Positions 42,204 to 55,538 of a DNA stretch of 64,000 nt are shown here, piece by piece. The stretch is from Takifugu bimaculatus (Eukaryota > Chordata > Actinopteri > Tetraodontiformes > Tetraodontidae). A program made the position numbers and the translations under genes. Within the stretch, counting starts at the first letter, position 1. The number at the start of each line of letters is the position of its first letter. The stretch covers positions 7,848,387 through 7,912,386 of the forward strand of contig CP034995.1 of NCBI GenBank assembly GCA_004026145.2, in the 5' to 3' direction. Under the pieces are notes generated by a model. It was given only the letters and a program-made list of their open reading frames with translations. It was not told the DNA's origin and did no database searches.

Positions 42204-44920
42204 ATTGTGCATCTTTGTCTTGGTCCTCTGCAGCTCTGTGTGGTGTGTGCTTGTATTTGTGTGTCTACTACTGTACTTGACTTGCTGTGTGGGCTGCTGG
42301 AGCTCAGAATGAATCCAAACTCGGTTGCCTGCTCTGTCTGGATAGCCGGGCGCAGATTTCTGGCACCAGTAGCATCTCAGCGTTTCCATTTGATTAAAAC
42401 AGGCATTTATGCAACGTCCATCGCCAACTTACATCTGAAATATAACACGAAAGTGCATCAAGACCCTGGTGTCATCAGCGCGTTGCGTGCATCCCATCAT
42501 CCTCCTTCCTGCCTCTACGGACACTAAAGGACCTGCGAGGCTAATACCCATTTGTGTTGTTTTCATTGTTCAAAAATCACAGAAAAATCAATGAATTGTC
42601 TCTTTTTAATGGTCAACATATATTTTGCTTAGATAACGATGCACATATATATAAGATAACATAGACTAAAAGACTTTGAATAGATTTCTTTGTTTCTTGC
42701 ACCATAATTGAGCAGTATATTTAATCCTCTGTGTTTAGCTGCTTGCATCCGTCAGGAATCCCACTTCTAAATCGGTTTACAGTTCAACAAAACTTTTGCA
42801 AAAGCCAGCCGCGTTCTCATTTAAGTTTTACGCTACTGTGGGCTGTGCCGCCTGGAAAGGCTTATTAACCCAGGTGCCATTCATTAACATCACATTCTCC
42901 AGAAGCATTTCTATACTGCACTTCAATCCTACAACAATGACACAGTTATGAAGGATTAAGTGGTCCTACATTTAGGAGTGGTTACAGAGATAAGCAGCTA
43001 TTTTCAGGAGTGGGAGAAAAAAATTAGAGTCGCTCATCACTAAAGCAGAGATCTGCGGTGGAATATTTGTGTCAGCGTAGTTGGACTCGACAAAAAAAAA
43101 GAAAAACAACCTTAAAATCTCGGTTGATGGTGCCGATGTAATATTTAATTGAAGAAAGGGGAGCAACATAAAAAATGAAATATAAAATATCAAAATTCTG
43201 CAAAATTCCTCTGGGATTTTGAAACAGTGTCACCGGATCACAAGAATAACAGCTCTGAAAATGCATAGTTAATTGTGGCCTTCCTGAAATAGCTGGCAAC
43301 ACTGTTTAAACAGGTAACCATGGAAATCTGGTGGTTTGCCAGCAGTGTGCCCAAACGCCTCATGGGATATTAATAGCAGTCCAGGCAGAGGCAGGTCCTG
43401 CGATGAGGGAATAAATCCTAAAACCGCTGCTGTGCTTCTCTCTTAATTATTGCTTTAAAATCAGCTGTGGCTTCACTAATTGGCTTCATTTTAATCTCAA
43501 AATGCCCCAATTTGCTGTTAAATTATGGCAGCGATGTGTTGCAGTGAGTCATGTTGTAGGAATACGTGTCTCCTAGGTAAAAGGTTAGGTTTCCTTTAGA
43601 GGCTGAACTTTGTGCACACTGTGTGCAGACCAGACCAGACACACTGCTCAATAATAACTCTTAATATCACCGTTCACAGCGGCTCCCTTCGCTGAACTCT
43701 CAAGTTTTTGATCCTGTCTCCTCCGGTCCCGGATAGCTGAACCCCTGACAGATAAATATCGGTTCCTCTTGCAGCAGCCACTGTCTGCATTTCCCCAGTG
43801 AGCCCGTAGGCCCCTTGATGAAAGCGATCCATCACCACTGTGGGATGACCTGTCTGCGCTGACCACTGCGCACCTCTACCCTGACCAGCAGAGTGTGAAG
43901 GGGATGTCTCCATGAGTCCCCTCGCACACCACAAAATCATGATTTAATGCCTTTAATTTAGCCCCTCTCCAGGGCTTATCAAAAGGTTAGCTCAGGAGCA
44001 TTGAGACGAGTTCATACCAGCCTCGCCGGGACAGTGTTCCGGCCGTTCTGCCTGCGTTGTACAGTCATCCTGGAGTTTGCATCCACAACAGCAGTCGCGA
44101 GTGATGCTGGTATAATGTTTAGCTTTGCAGGGGTGGTTGATTTTGGCTACCGCAACGTGTTTTTTATGTTGGGGGAGCAGACAAGAGAGGGACGTTTGAA
44201 GCTAAGTGAGATTAATGCACGGGAAATGGAACATGTGGCGGGATAACAGGGTGGATGAGGAATGATGCCTTTGCAAGAGACAGACAGAGACGGGATGAAC
44301 GCAGCGAGAAATACTTGTCTGCTGTCTAAAGCTGAGGCTTCAATGCCACAATCAAAGACACCCGACTTGCAGACCTGAGGTCCAAAGCTGCCTTTGGGTT
44401 TGCCTGCACATGATTAAGTGAAACCGGAGGTGTCGACTGCCACAGATTCAATGTCGCTTCTGCATGATGCACTCCTCTAACTGTGAATCCAAAGGTTGAC
44501 AAGTGAAGACAAGCGACGCATTTGCATCCCTGTAGTAGCATCACTAACGGTAGGGTTCGTTAAGGTGTGTGTCACTCACACACTAACCCTGAAGTGCCCT
44601 TGGAGACTTGTGCAACACTTGCTTTTGTAAATGCAGAACTAATCAGTCAAGAGCCGGAAAAGACTCGAGGCGTAAATGAAAGCAGTTCTTTCCGGCGTTG
44701 CACTTGATAACCCTTGGTGTTATTAGGAAAAATATGACCTGACATCTAAATGAAATAGTGAGCAGTGCTGATAATTCCACGACGGGGTTATGGTGACTAT
44801 TTATCATCATTTAAATCGGTTTGATGACTTTAGTTTTGATATGAGGACATAGTTTTCTCAAACAAATTTAATGGATTTTACATCTTGTTCAAACCATCAG
44901 GATCGATTCGTATCTGTCAC

Positions 44921-44968
<48 letters not shown>
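44921..44968 (+). repeat. (CAT)16 trinucleotide repeat
   Basis: 48 bp of uninterrupted CAT/ATC units in intergenic DNA. Confidence 0.97.
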
Positions 44969-47544
44969 AATGTCATTGAGAGGCATATGGAACAGTAAAT
45001 CCTATTCCCAAGTTCCCTGTTACAGTAAATGTCCCTCCTACACAGGCAATCACAGAGATAAATCATGTCGCCAAAGACGCCGGGTGACAGAGGACGCACA
45101 AAGTGGAGACCAGGGAAGAAAAATGCAAACGTTTGACCTATAAGCACAGCAAGGAGCCAAGGAGGTGGTGCCATCTTTAGCACGAATATACATCCCCGCT
45201 TCAGAATTCTGAGTCTGACGTTTTGGCCTTCAACACGATTGAAAAATGTCAGCAGAAGAAGAAAAATGGAGACACAAAAGCAGGAAATCCGAAGCAGCTG
45301 TTGCGAGGATATAAACTTGCTCGTCTCCCTCGGAGTTATTTGGTTATGTTTCGACTAGTGTGTTGTGGCAAATGTTGCCAGAAGACAAAAATATTTGATC
45401 TAGAGAAACCGGAAAAACAAGATGATTAGCATGAGTAAATACAACAGGGACCGGACACTTTGTTCAATGCGCTTGTGTTTAATTCCTTGTTCTTGTCTTA
45501 TTATGTTTTATTCTACTCACCAGTGCAAATCAGGGATCTCCCTCCGAATTAAGAATCGACTTTATCCAATTTTTCCAGGAAAATCTCTCGTTTTTCACCA
45601 TCTTGCCCATTTTGGGCGCAGTGATTACGCAACAATTGATTCATTCTGCTCTCCCAAGTTCGAGGGGTGACATTAATGGATGATTCCACTACTCTCACTC
45701 CACAAAACTCACTCCACAAATCACAACAAGAGGTCCCCGTTGGAAGGGCCTGTGGGGCCCACGGTGTGAGTTATGCTTGTTAATAGACACCGGCGGTTAC
45801 CATTTTTCCTGATTTCTCCTTCCTTTTGGCCCAGGATTCCTGCCTGCATACAGTAACAACAAAAACGAGAGCAGACCCTCACAGCAACGACAAACGAAGG
45901 AAGAGCCGAGTCTGTGGTTTCAAAAATAAGAGCGCATAAAGGCAGTTTTCTGTAGATGTTCAATAGCGTCCTTGAAGCACATGTAAAGGCCCATGTGGAT
46001 TTCAGCCAGCAGTTGACACAAAAGTAAATCTAAAACACATCTGCCGCCTCTTCTTTATGAGAAATAAATGATTTCCAAAGGGGCTTTTCTGAGTTTTAAC
46101 CACTGTCTAATCAAACAAAACTCCTCTGGGCCTTTAAGAAAATCCTCAATAATGAACATGAGACTTTGTCCAAGTGTGCGGTCATGTTTGCGCAGCAGAG
46201 AAGACATCGTTATGAGAGGTGCAGCCAACTGGAGTAACAGCAACCTCGGGAAGAGGGAAAGAGGGGTAAAACATGAGCGCTGGGTTTGTGGAAGGTCTGT
46301 TTAAAGTAACAGGGATGATATTAGACAGCCGATATAACCTGAGGATGATGAGGATGGCCCTCACTAATTTCACCAACCTGACCTCCATCCATCCATCCAT
46401 GGAGTCCAACCCAACATCAGACTGGGTGAAGGTCTATCCACCAGCAGGAAGTCTAAATACCTTTGACTGGGGCTAAGTTTTTTTTAATTGACCTGCGCCA
46501 GCAACTTTCATTGCAACTGGTACGTGAACCAGTTCCCAGGAGACAGAAACAATCATCAGCATGCAAGAAAAATGTCTTTGGTGTGCTGGAAACTTGGCAA
46601 AAAGAAAGGTTGCTGCGATGCTGTGCGCTAATGAATCATTTAATGGCCTAACTGCTTCCTTCATTTCACACCAAAACACCAATTTAACGCTTTGCTAAGT
46701 AAGTTGTTGTTTTACATGAGAGCAAAATGTGTTCACCAATTACCGATAACCCAGTTACATCCTGTCAGAACACACAAATGGCACATTGGTTGTCTAACCT
46801 CTACGTCGCCGATTCCATCGTCTTCAAAAACAAACACACGTTTAATTTGACTTGTTGAGCCGGAGAATCGGCTGCTGTCGGTATTTTAATCTCAAAAATA
46901 CATGAAATTCCTCAGAGATGCTGGAAGCACATCTGCAGCCCTTCGCAGAGTCAGATAATGAGGTTGCTAAAGAACAGAACAACAAAAGAAAGAAAAGTTA
47001 GTTTATAAAACGAAATTTGTCCTCCGGCACCTGAGAGTGGTGCCTGTTCGGTGCAGCAGAGCCACATTAATAGTGCAGTTGGGGGGGGCATAGATCGAAA
47101 CAGAAGGTGGTGTCTGGCACTTCGGGCCATGTGCACAGACTCCTGGCTTTCCGTGCACAGTCATATCAACAACTTTGCCAGTTTGCAATTAATGTGGATC
47201 TGCTGTTTAGCTTAGCGCGCCCTGTTTTTCTGTGGCTAGCGCGCCAATGGACGTGTTGCGCATATATTTTCAGGAAGACAAAGGTGTCCTGAAGAACAAG
47301 GCTGGAAAATAAGGCATGAGTGGTACTAAATGTATCAGATACACTGATAACCTGGAGCTCATTTAAAGCTGAGGTCATGTGAAAATGCTGTTGTTCACTC
47401 CTTCGCCACCCTACTAAACACTTCTTGGTAAAACCTCTAATAGCGACCAACTTTAAATGAACTCTGGCCTTGAAGCAATAAGAAAAAGGGGAACTTGGTA
47501 GACTCGTGGCTACTCTCAGTGGAATAATTCTTTTCTTTTTTTCC

Positions 47545-47812
47545 CCCTTTTCCTTGACCGCTGTATCCCTTTCAGGGTCACGGGGAAGATGCTGGAGTCT
47601 ATATGGGCAAAAGCAGGTAACCTGAATGAGTCATTGCAGGGCCTAATGTCAGCATTTGGGTTCAATACCTTGCTCAAGGGTACCTTGGTGGTGCCCTGGC
47701 ACTTCCCCATAATACCAGAACACCTTCTAAGCTTTGCCCGCACAGGGGCTTGAACCGAGAACCTGCTTCCCAGCCCAGTACAGACTGAGCTCCCCCCGCC
47801 CTCTGTCTGATA
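47545..47812. mobile_element. SINE-like dispersed fish repeat
   Basis: Contains CCCTTTCAGGGTCACGGGG, then a GGTTCAATACC that resembles a tRNA B box, then CTTGCTCAAGGGTACCTTGG and GGGGCTTGAACCGAGAACC, and CTGAGCTCCCCCCGCC. This arrangement is familiar from abundant tRNA-related repeats of percomorph fish (recalled, not searched). Insertion boundaries are uncertain. Confidence 0.55.
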
Positions 47813-49827
47813 TCTATTCTTCTTCTTCTTCTTTCATTCATCCTGTTTTACAATCAGTTGTTCGCGCTTCACAAAGTTAACTTTCTGACCAATTTAACCC
47901 TTCCGTGCTGGCGCGGTTTGGGTTGCAAAAAAATGACCATCAAAAGCCAGACAAATTTACACCTTAGCAAAGTATCGTGATTCCTGCAATTTCACACAGG
48001 CGCAGTTTCCCTCCATAGCAACAACACCAGGAAAACAGCCAACATTGCCACTTTCCAGATGGCGGCTAGGCTTTTGAATAATGACTGACTCTGAAAGTTG
48101 CGCATGAACGTCGGCACTACCTTGTATAGAAAAGCATTATGGGATGGATTCTGAAAATGTCTCTAAGGGTGGACGGGAGAGGAAGTGCAGAGCAGAATTT
48201 AGGTTTCCCGCTAGCTTGTTTATGGAGCTCCAAGAGGAGGCCTCCTCTCCATTCTTATGAAGGCATTCCTTCACTTCCAGTCACTGCTCACACACACACA
48301 CACACACTGCACGTCTGTGTAGCGGCTTCCTCAAATAGAAAATGTGCACTAAAACATGACAGCTCTGGCGGCTAGTCTCCGAGAGCAGCCCCACTCTCTC
48401 TGGCCTAGATTCTTTCAAATCCTCTCTGGAAGTGCCTCCGTCCTCAGCTGCTCTGCCAGCCCGCCAGAGAGCGAGCGCACAAGCCATCTGGCTGCACCGC
48501 ACATCAAATCCCAATCTGTGTTAATTTCAGTGTTAAGGGCCTTTGTTTATCTTTGGGGGGGAAAGAGGGAAAAAAAAAACACTCTCAGGATTAATAAACC
48601 ACTTTTGTAGTAAAAGTTTGTACTGAAGTTTATGCAGATGGCTTCGCCAGGCGCACCGTAGGACACGGATGAAAATTACATGTCTCCAAACTGGCAAAAA
48701 TAAAGATTTAATATAGCTACGAGATAAAAATTCTTTGCGAGAGAGAGATACATTCATAAATAGGACATTTTATAAATAAAACAGACTACAATGTAGGACA
48801 GTAATCATGCTGTGAGGATGAAAGTAGCCCGGCTGCATTTGTTTCAACCACCTGGTGAAAAGATTTGGACTGCCGAGAGTTCCTGTTTTCACATCTGAGA
48901 TGAGAGAGAAACGCCTGAACGACACAAAAAGCATACAGAAACGGCAACGCATTCTATTTTTTAAATCTATTTGTTTTAATGGATCAAAAAAGTCCTTCTG
49001 AGTAACTAAAAAGCCGCAGTCCTCTTACCCCCCCTTCCCTCACCTTTCCCTCTTTTCTGTCACTCACACACATTCTCACACACGCACACGCACACACAGA
49101 CATGCCACCCACCCCAACACATGGTGTGTTATGCAATGGGTGATGCCTAATTACCACTGACATCGTGGAGACTGTTCACTGTGAAATTAATCATGACACA
49201 GGCGTCAGCTTTTGATATTTTTCGCCAAGTGTTCTGAGTTTGTACCAGCTAGTGCAGCCTAATTAATAAACCAAACGCACACAAATAGTGATTTAGGCGT
49301 CGACACTGATGTCTCAATAAGAACCAGGCTCCTTCAAACCAGCGGCAGGTGCAAAAGGGGGCATCGAGAACGAAACGCAACGCAAGGATTTGACTATGAG
49401 CGCATGTTGGCTGGCATTAGTAAGGTAATTAAATATGCATTTACAAATTCTCAACAGTTATGGTAGCTCACAGAGGGACGCGGTGCTATTTATAAATCAT
49501 GGCCTTGTGCTGGAAAACACTTACAGTAGATCCAGTCATGCATAACATAAACAGTTTCAGCGGCAGGAGAAGCGCGCTGCTCCCATTGTGACAAATGCAG
49601 GGACCGAGACTCCAGTAACTCAGCACAGTCATATTTAGCATAATTAATGTGAGCGCGGCTCATCACAGAGCAAATCTGTACAGCCCTGTGCTCATTTCTA
49701 GAATCCTACAGTCTTAATTATTCAAAAGGCAAAAATTCACAACTGGGCTCTTCTGTGATCGCTCACAGACCTCAATATTGGAATGTAGCGGCGCTGTTTA
49801 CCTTCTGGTCGTAGGCTCTTTTGTAGT

Positions 49828-49847
49828 CCCCCCCCCCCCCCCCCCCC
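49828..49847 (+). repeat. C20 homopolymer
   Basis: Uninterrupted C run in the gene desert. Confidence 0.95.
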
Positions 49848-50639
49848 GAGAAACAACAGGCCGATGAATAGACTCCTGGCATTTGTACATTGGGAGCAGA
49901 AAGTCTCCTGACTGGGCGTGAGGGGGGAGTTATTTTGAGGACCGTACAGTATGATTCCGCTGTATACGATGTGGAGCTGCATCCAGTCAGGCCGAGGCAG
50001 GGTCACGGGGTGCAGCTGCAGAGGGGCTCTGCAGAACAGATAAAGATGAGTCAGAAAGAGAATGGTAAATAAAAGTTCTCGCTCCCACGCCACCGTGCAG
50101 GAGGTTTTGTCTTCATGACATAAGGAATCTGTAAATAAAGGTCAAAGATGAATTGAGCCACTCAAAGCAGAAGCGCACCTCCAATAAATCTTTCCTTCAG
50201 ATGATTTTTTTAGGTTATTTTGTGCGTGTGAAACAAGATCCAAACAGGATCAGCAGCTCCTGTAGTTCATGGCAGCAACACACTCTTAGATCCAAAAATC
50301 CACAATAAACCCGCTCTTACCTTCTGTCTGAAATCAAATAACATTGGTGGAATGTGTCCTTAGCTTTGAATGCATGAATCAGATGATGTTTAAACATTCA
50401 CTGTGACACTGGTAGCTTTAATACAGAACTATGAGCCCAGGTATTGTGCACTGGTCAAACGACACCATAGATGACTATTTTCATACCTTGGTATCACTGG
50501 AGGGACCACCTGAGCTGCAGCCTCCAACCAACGCTGGCACTATTGAATCTATCATTCTCACACCACCCGTACTGAAATCCAGCTCTAATCTATTACAGAT
50601 TGGATCTAGGGCCCATACTGAGGCTACTTCATTGAAGGG

Positions 50640-50890
50640 CCTACCGGCAAGCAGCCACCAGCAGAAGGGTTTCCCCTGTTGGAGCCTGGTACTGCTCAAG
50701 GTTTCTTTCTGTTAAAAGGGGGTGTTCCTGGGTCAGAATCGGGTGATAATCTTGATTGGAACAGAAGCTTGAGAGGTGGATGAGGCACACAGCAGATATC
50801 CATGAGATCCGACCTCAGGTGGGCCCGCCGTTCACAGGAGGAGCCATCGGGGGTGGGACATGACCCAGGCCAGGATAAGTGGATGAAAGA
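50640..50890. mobile_element. Dispersed fish repeat fragment
   Basis: TGGAGCCTGGTACTGCTCAA followed by GGTTTCTTTCTGTTAAAAGG is a phrase common in teleost dispersed repeats; the segment ends near GGATAAGTGGATGAAAG, another familiar repeat end. Class and limits are unknown. Confidence 0.45.
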
Positions 50891-52351
50891 GCTAAATAAA
50901 TGAAAGGAAACAAAACGTTTTACTTTCTCTTCCCCTTGTGAAACAGCAGACTGTATACTGTAGGAGACAGACAGAGGAACAGAAGGTAACCTTTAAAAAT
51001 GACACACCAACGGCTAGACAGTGTATCAGATGTGAAGGTGGCTTTTTTAATCCTCCGTCCTCCTGTTGTCTGGATTTTTTTTTTTTCCTAAATCGCCATC
51101 TGAGGCAGAGTGACAGTAAAGCTCCAATGTCTCTCTGACAATTGTCCTGACTTGGTGTGTTTGTTTCAGGGCTCCGTCAGCTCAGTGCAGCAGAATTTGA
51201 AGGACACTTCCAGGAAAGCGACAGGGGTGAAATCTTTGCAGCACATTGACCCTTCCGCCACCAAACACATTAAAACGTGACTTCTAGGGCTGGATCTATA
51301 ACCCCAGCCAAGGTTTATTAAATAGAAAACAGCCCGAAGGTACAACAGAAAGTGTAAATTAGTAAAAAATACAGAAACAGAATTGCACAATAGATAGTGC
51401 GGCATTTCTGTAATTTTGAGATTTACGAGGACTTAATGTCCTGATTAACCACTGAAACAATGAATATAAAATTATCATTGTGCAATCTGATTATATCTTC
51501 ATCCTTTATAGTAACATGGATTTATTAGGCCTCTGATATTTCAGGGCCATGGTCAGGCGTGTATTTTCCAGCTTGCACAATAAAAGATCAATGAGGCAGG
51601 CGATGTAATGTATTCAACAAAACAACCTCTGTGCTCCTGCAGCCTCTGTGTGCAGCTGAGGAGGAGAGTGGAGGGAGAGCAGGTTAACAAGGAGGGTGTG
51701 TATCTGCTAACAAGGAGGACCGTGCACCATTCCAACCCTGAACACGACGACGCAAAACTTCTCAAATGCAAATATTCGTGTGTTTTAAAAAAAAAATGAT
51801 ACACAAAATGTAGCCTTGATTGCTTTTATTTTTGTCTGTTCTGGTGCGAAGATGCAGGCAGGCAGCAGGAATATCAATTCATAATGTACTTGACACAGTT
51901 TTGTCGAACAACACATCATTTAGTGATAATTCTCTCCACGTTATTAATCTGATCTGAAGCCAGGCTGTGGTTTATACGCCGTGTTCCTTGTGAATATGCA
52001 TTAGTGGCTGCACACAGGATAAACATGGTATTTAATCATCAACAGGTTTTAATAGTCATTGCTTAAGTGGAATGACCAAACCCCAGGTGGTGTACACATA
52101 GTACGAGAGACCGTCTACAGGGAGGCAGGCTGCCTGCATATCATTCACTGGTTAAGCACTACGTGCCGTCCGTGTAGTGGAGCAAGTTAAGGTGAACAGT
52201 AATCTGTGTCAAAAGAGGGATGGGAGAGGGGCATTTTTATGTTACTGGACCTCATCGAACTTGTGAAAGAGGCTTCATTAAAATGGCAATGTTCATGTTT
52301 CCATCATCCATGCATGGATTATCTTCCAGCAGTTGCAAGGGAAGAAGCAGG

Positions 52352-52352
<1 letters not shown>

Positions 52353-52395
<43 letters not shown>

Positions 52396-52432
52396 CACAC
52401 ACACACACACACACACACGCATGCGCACACAC
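52353..52432 (+). repeat. (CA)n microsatellite
   Basis: An 80-bp CA tract with one dropped base and a few G interruptions near the right end. Confidence 0.97.
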
Positions 52433-53445
52433 CAATTTTGGTCTTTATTTACTGTACTGATTAGATTTTTATTTAATCTGAAATGGTTTGTTTTCTTTTT
52501 CACTGCCTGAATAACATCTATTTCAACCAATAGGGTTCATTCAAAATAATATCTTCTATAGGCTTTTTATAAAAGCACTTACTATAGCCCAAGGCTCTTC
52601 TTTCACAATCTGCCTACAATGACCAGAGCTGAGATGTCCAAACATACTAGTTCCCATAGCAACTCTCGGTGTAATTCAATAGTATGACATCTCCATCTCT
52701 GACCTTCAGGGGTAAGAGTCTTATCAATCAGCTGTAGTGTGATTCAGTCTCTATGCGAGATACATCAGCGGCACTAAACAGAGATTTGTGTGAAACAGTT
52801 TTCTATCATAGATTATTTGTTAAACTGATTATCGGCGGACTCGTTCGGTGAAAACAGGCTGGCGGCGCTAGCACAGATGGGCTCAAAGTTGCCACAAATA
52901 TCCATGAAATGTGCCGCATGCTGCACGAGCGTTCAGACACAAAAAGCATCGTCCACGGTGATGGTGGTGGTAGTGGGGGTGGGGGGTGGTTAGTGATGAT
53001 GTGTGAGCCTTGTTCTTACTCCAGCAATGTAACTGAACAGTTGGCCAACCCAGTTTAGGAGCAAAAGTAGGGATAAACAGAAAGAAGGTGGATTTATTTA
53101 TTTTAGTTAATCTGAAATGGCCATAGTCCAAATTTTCACTGTAGTAACTGTTCAGATAAGAATTTATGGGAATATTTCAACACATTTGCACCATTGTATT
53201 TTATTTTTGGATTCATTCATATCTCATTGTGTTATTTCAGGCCCCACGCCTTACAATGTTAAGATATAGTTCAAAGAAGAAGCTACCAAACAGCAGGTGG
53301 ACGTAATTACACACTAAAAATAATTTCCTTTAATCAAGCATCCAAAATAAAGGGCCTACTGTGGTCATTTTTATCTTTATTTTACATTTGATTTATTAAA
53401 GTTAACAATTCAAAATATAATAAATATTCTTTGCCTGAATACACT

Positions 53446-53460
53446 GCCCTCTAGTGGCCA
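53446..53460 (-). promoter_or_regulatory. CTCF-like motif
   Basis: The reverse strand reads TGGCCACTAGAGGGC, a good CTCF core, about 1.5 kb upstream of the putative nr3c2 exon 1. Confidence 0.45.
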
Positions 53461-54780
53461 TTAAAGCCTGTTTAAACGTTTAAATGGCAAAAGTGCAAGA
53501 CTAGATGCAAAGTGAATCATTATATATAGCAATATATAGAGATGATAATGATTTTTTTTAAAGGGTTCTTAATAATAACTGAGGTCCTGCAGAAAATGTG
53601 ATAAATTGGAAGCAGCTGAGCACAGAGAGTGGTGGCAGACTTCACCCCTGATTAAAGCTACCTCTGTAATTACCACAGACCATGGGGACGGGTCTTCTGC
53701 TGAGTTGAGGAGTGTTTTGTTTCAGAGTTAACATGCTCCAATTCACCCGTCCTCATGTGGCACACCATGCACCTCATCTGCCCTCTCAGCCACTGGAGTT
53801 GCTCTGAAACTGGTGTGGGGCACAGTTCTCTAAAACGAAGCGGTCATCATCAGAAAAGGTTCACCCCCTCACCACCACCACAGGACATATAGCTAACGTT
53901 TTGAGGCCTCTGTGATTATTATTGAATTGTCAAAGTGCCAGCACCTGGGGGCTGATTGGACTACAGCGAAGCTCTCCTCACCAACGTATGAGGCTGTTCC
54001 GGACTTCACGTCAGCCCTGTTCTGCTGTCATCCCACAAATCACTGTGACAGTTATTTGATGTGTTTGACTGGCACCTTTTAAAGTGGGAAGGAAAGTGTT
54101 GGTTATATGTCCATTCTGCTGCAGGTCCCCATTCATGGGTGATTAGGAAGCAGAGCAGAAAGCTGGGAAGTCTGGCATGGATGGTTGTGGTTAATATGAC
54201 TGCTGCTGCCTCGCTGGGGTGATGGCAAAAGGCTGGACTGGAAACCCGAGACAAGCGATGAAAGAAAACAGTGTATATCTACATGGGTCTGACTGATCCC
54301 TCACATCACATGACAGAAGGACAGCTGGTCCTGTTGTGTCTCAAACAAACAAACAAACCCATGCATTAAAAAAAAAAGCTAAATGACAGCAAAACAGTTT
54401 GTTTCCTCATATCTATCTTTATGTCTGTATTATGTCTACTATAAAGGAAGAAAATGCAGGTAATTGGAACTATCACATCTCTGTCGCATTCTGAAATTCA
54501 GGCTCTTCATTCACAATTTTAACCTGAGGATTTTAAGAATGAAGTTGTAATTCTGACTTTAATCTCAGTCTAAAGTCTGAATTTTAATGCCTTTCTCCCC
54601 TAGCGGCCCTAATCTTCTCCGTGAGCAAATCCATTCATGTGCACACCAAAGCTGCCTTCCAGAAGGAAAAAAAAGAAGCACTCAAATGTGGTGCATTTTA
54701 AAAAGATAGAGTGAGTACTTCTGTAATTTATGTGGACAAAATTTATTTACGACACATCTCCCATCAGCAATAGAAATGTT

Positions 54781-54797
54781 GCGCCCCCTGGTGGAGG
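54781..54797 (-). promoter_or_regulatory. CTCF-like motif (strong)
   Basis: The reverse strand reads CCTCCACCAGGGGGCGC, containing the textbook CCACCAGGGGGCGC core. It lies just upstream of the putative nr3c2 first exon. Confidence 0.6.
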
Positions 54798-54899
54798 CGG
54801 CTCCGTTGGTGTCAGAGTTCATCAGCCTGATTTTTCAGTTGGCGTCCATTTACACGCTCTTCAAGAAAGAGGAGAAAACGCGAAAGAGGACTGAGATGA

Positions 54900-55538
54900 T
54901 TTGACTCGGAAGAAGGAAACATTATTAACGAGGGGGGAGTGTGCAAGCAACACCTTAGGAGGACGGTGGCCTACTTCCAGACGGATCTGTTCTACCTGCA
55001 CCGAGCTCCTCCCCTCCTCTCTCTCTCTCGCCCTCTCTCTCTGTCAGTCTCTCTCTCTCTCCCTCTCTCTCTCACTCAGCTGCCTCCCCCCTCCTCCCCT
55101 CCTCCTCGGAGTTTGTGTTGCACTCGTTGCAGAGCGGTCCATGTGCACAGAATGACGTCGCTCTGACTTCAACTCCGACCTACTCCTCCGTTTGTTTTCA
55201 ATATCCTACTCTTTTTTCTTTTTTTTTTTTTAATTTGAAAAATCCGGGGTCCTCAATCTGTAATCTACCAAACTGCAGACATAATGTGAGGAGATCACCC
55301 GCCGCTGCCGTCCGACCCTCCGCTGTCGTTCGTCCTGCCGCTCGCTGTGGAGGATTATTGCGCGTAATACGCAGCAGACTTCTCCAGTGTGGGGCTGTCA
55401 AACTCCAAACTATGTCCTGGGAAGAGTAGCGGGAACGCATTTCTTGACTTTGCTCGGCGTGTCTGTATGTTTTCGCCCTCTGGATTATCGCTGCCCAGCA
55501 ACACGACCACCTGACAACTCTGAATGTCGTAATTTAAG
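54900..55538 (+). other. nr3c2: nr3c2 first exon (5'UTR) and promoter area, left limit unknown
   Basis: The sequence turns CpG-rich (about 55,110-55,540) after a CT-rich block at 55,005-55,108 and ends at a strong donor, TTTAAG|GTAAGG (exon end 55,538). Spliced to the acceptor at 57,042 this gives an untranslated exon 1, as in mammalian NR3C2, where exon 1 variants are non-coding. The transcription start is not resolved and no TATA box was recognised. Confidence 0.5.
55005..55108 (+). repeat. CT-rich tract in the putative nr3c2 leader or promoter
   Basis: About 100 bp of (CT)n with CCTC blocks; GA-rich on the other strand. Confidence 0.85.

Larger units (their letters stand above)
42204..54900. 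other. Gene desert, right part
   Basis: No coding exon was recognised. Contents seen: possible conserved blocks near 43,340-43,560 and 49,130-49,730 (inference), a (CAT)16 repeat, SINE-like debris at 47,545-47,812 and 50,640-50,890, C20 at 49,828-49,847, a long CA tract at 52,353-52,432, and two - oriented CTCF-like motifs at its right end. Confidence 0.6.

Noticed and set aside
41615..42280. 221-residue Ser/Leu/Pro ORF on + and Arg/Glu ORFs on -
   Set aside because: Direct translation of the CT-rich simple repeat.
47640..47760. A functional tRNA gene
   Set aside because: Only B-box-like pieces are present; no cloverleaf could be folded by eye.
50431..50715. 94-residue ORF in the desert
   Set aside because: It overlaps dispersed-repeat sequence and has no recognisable domain.
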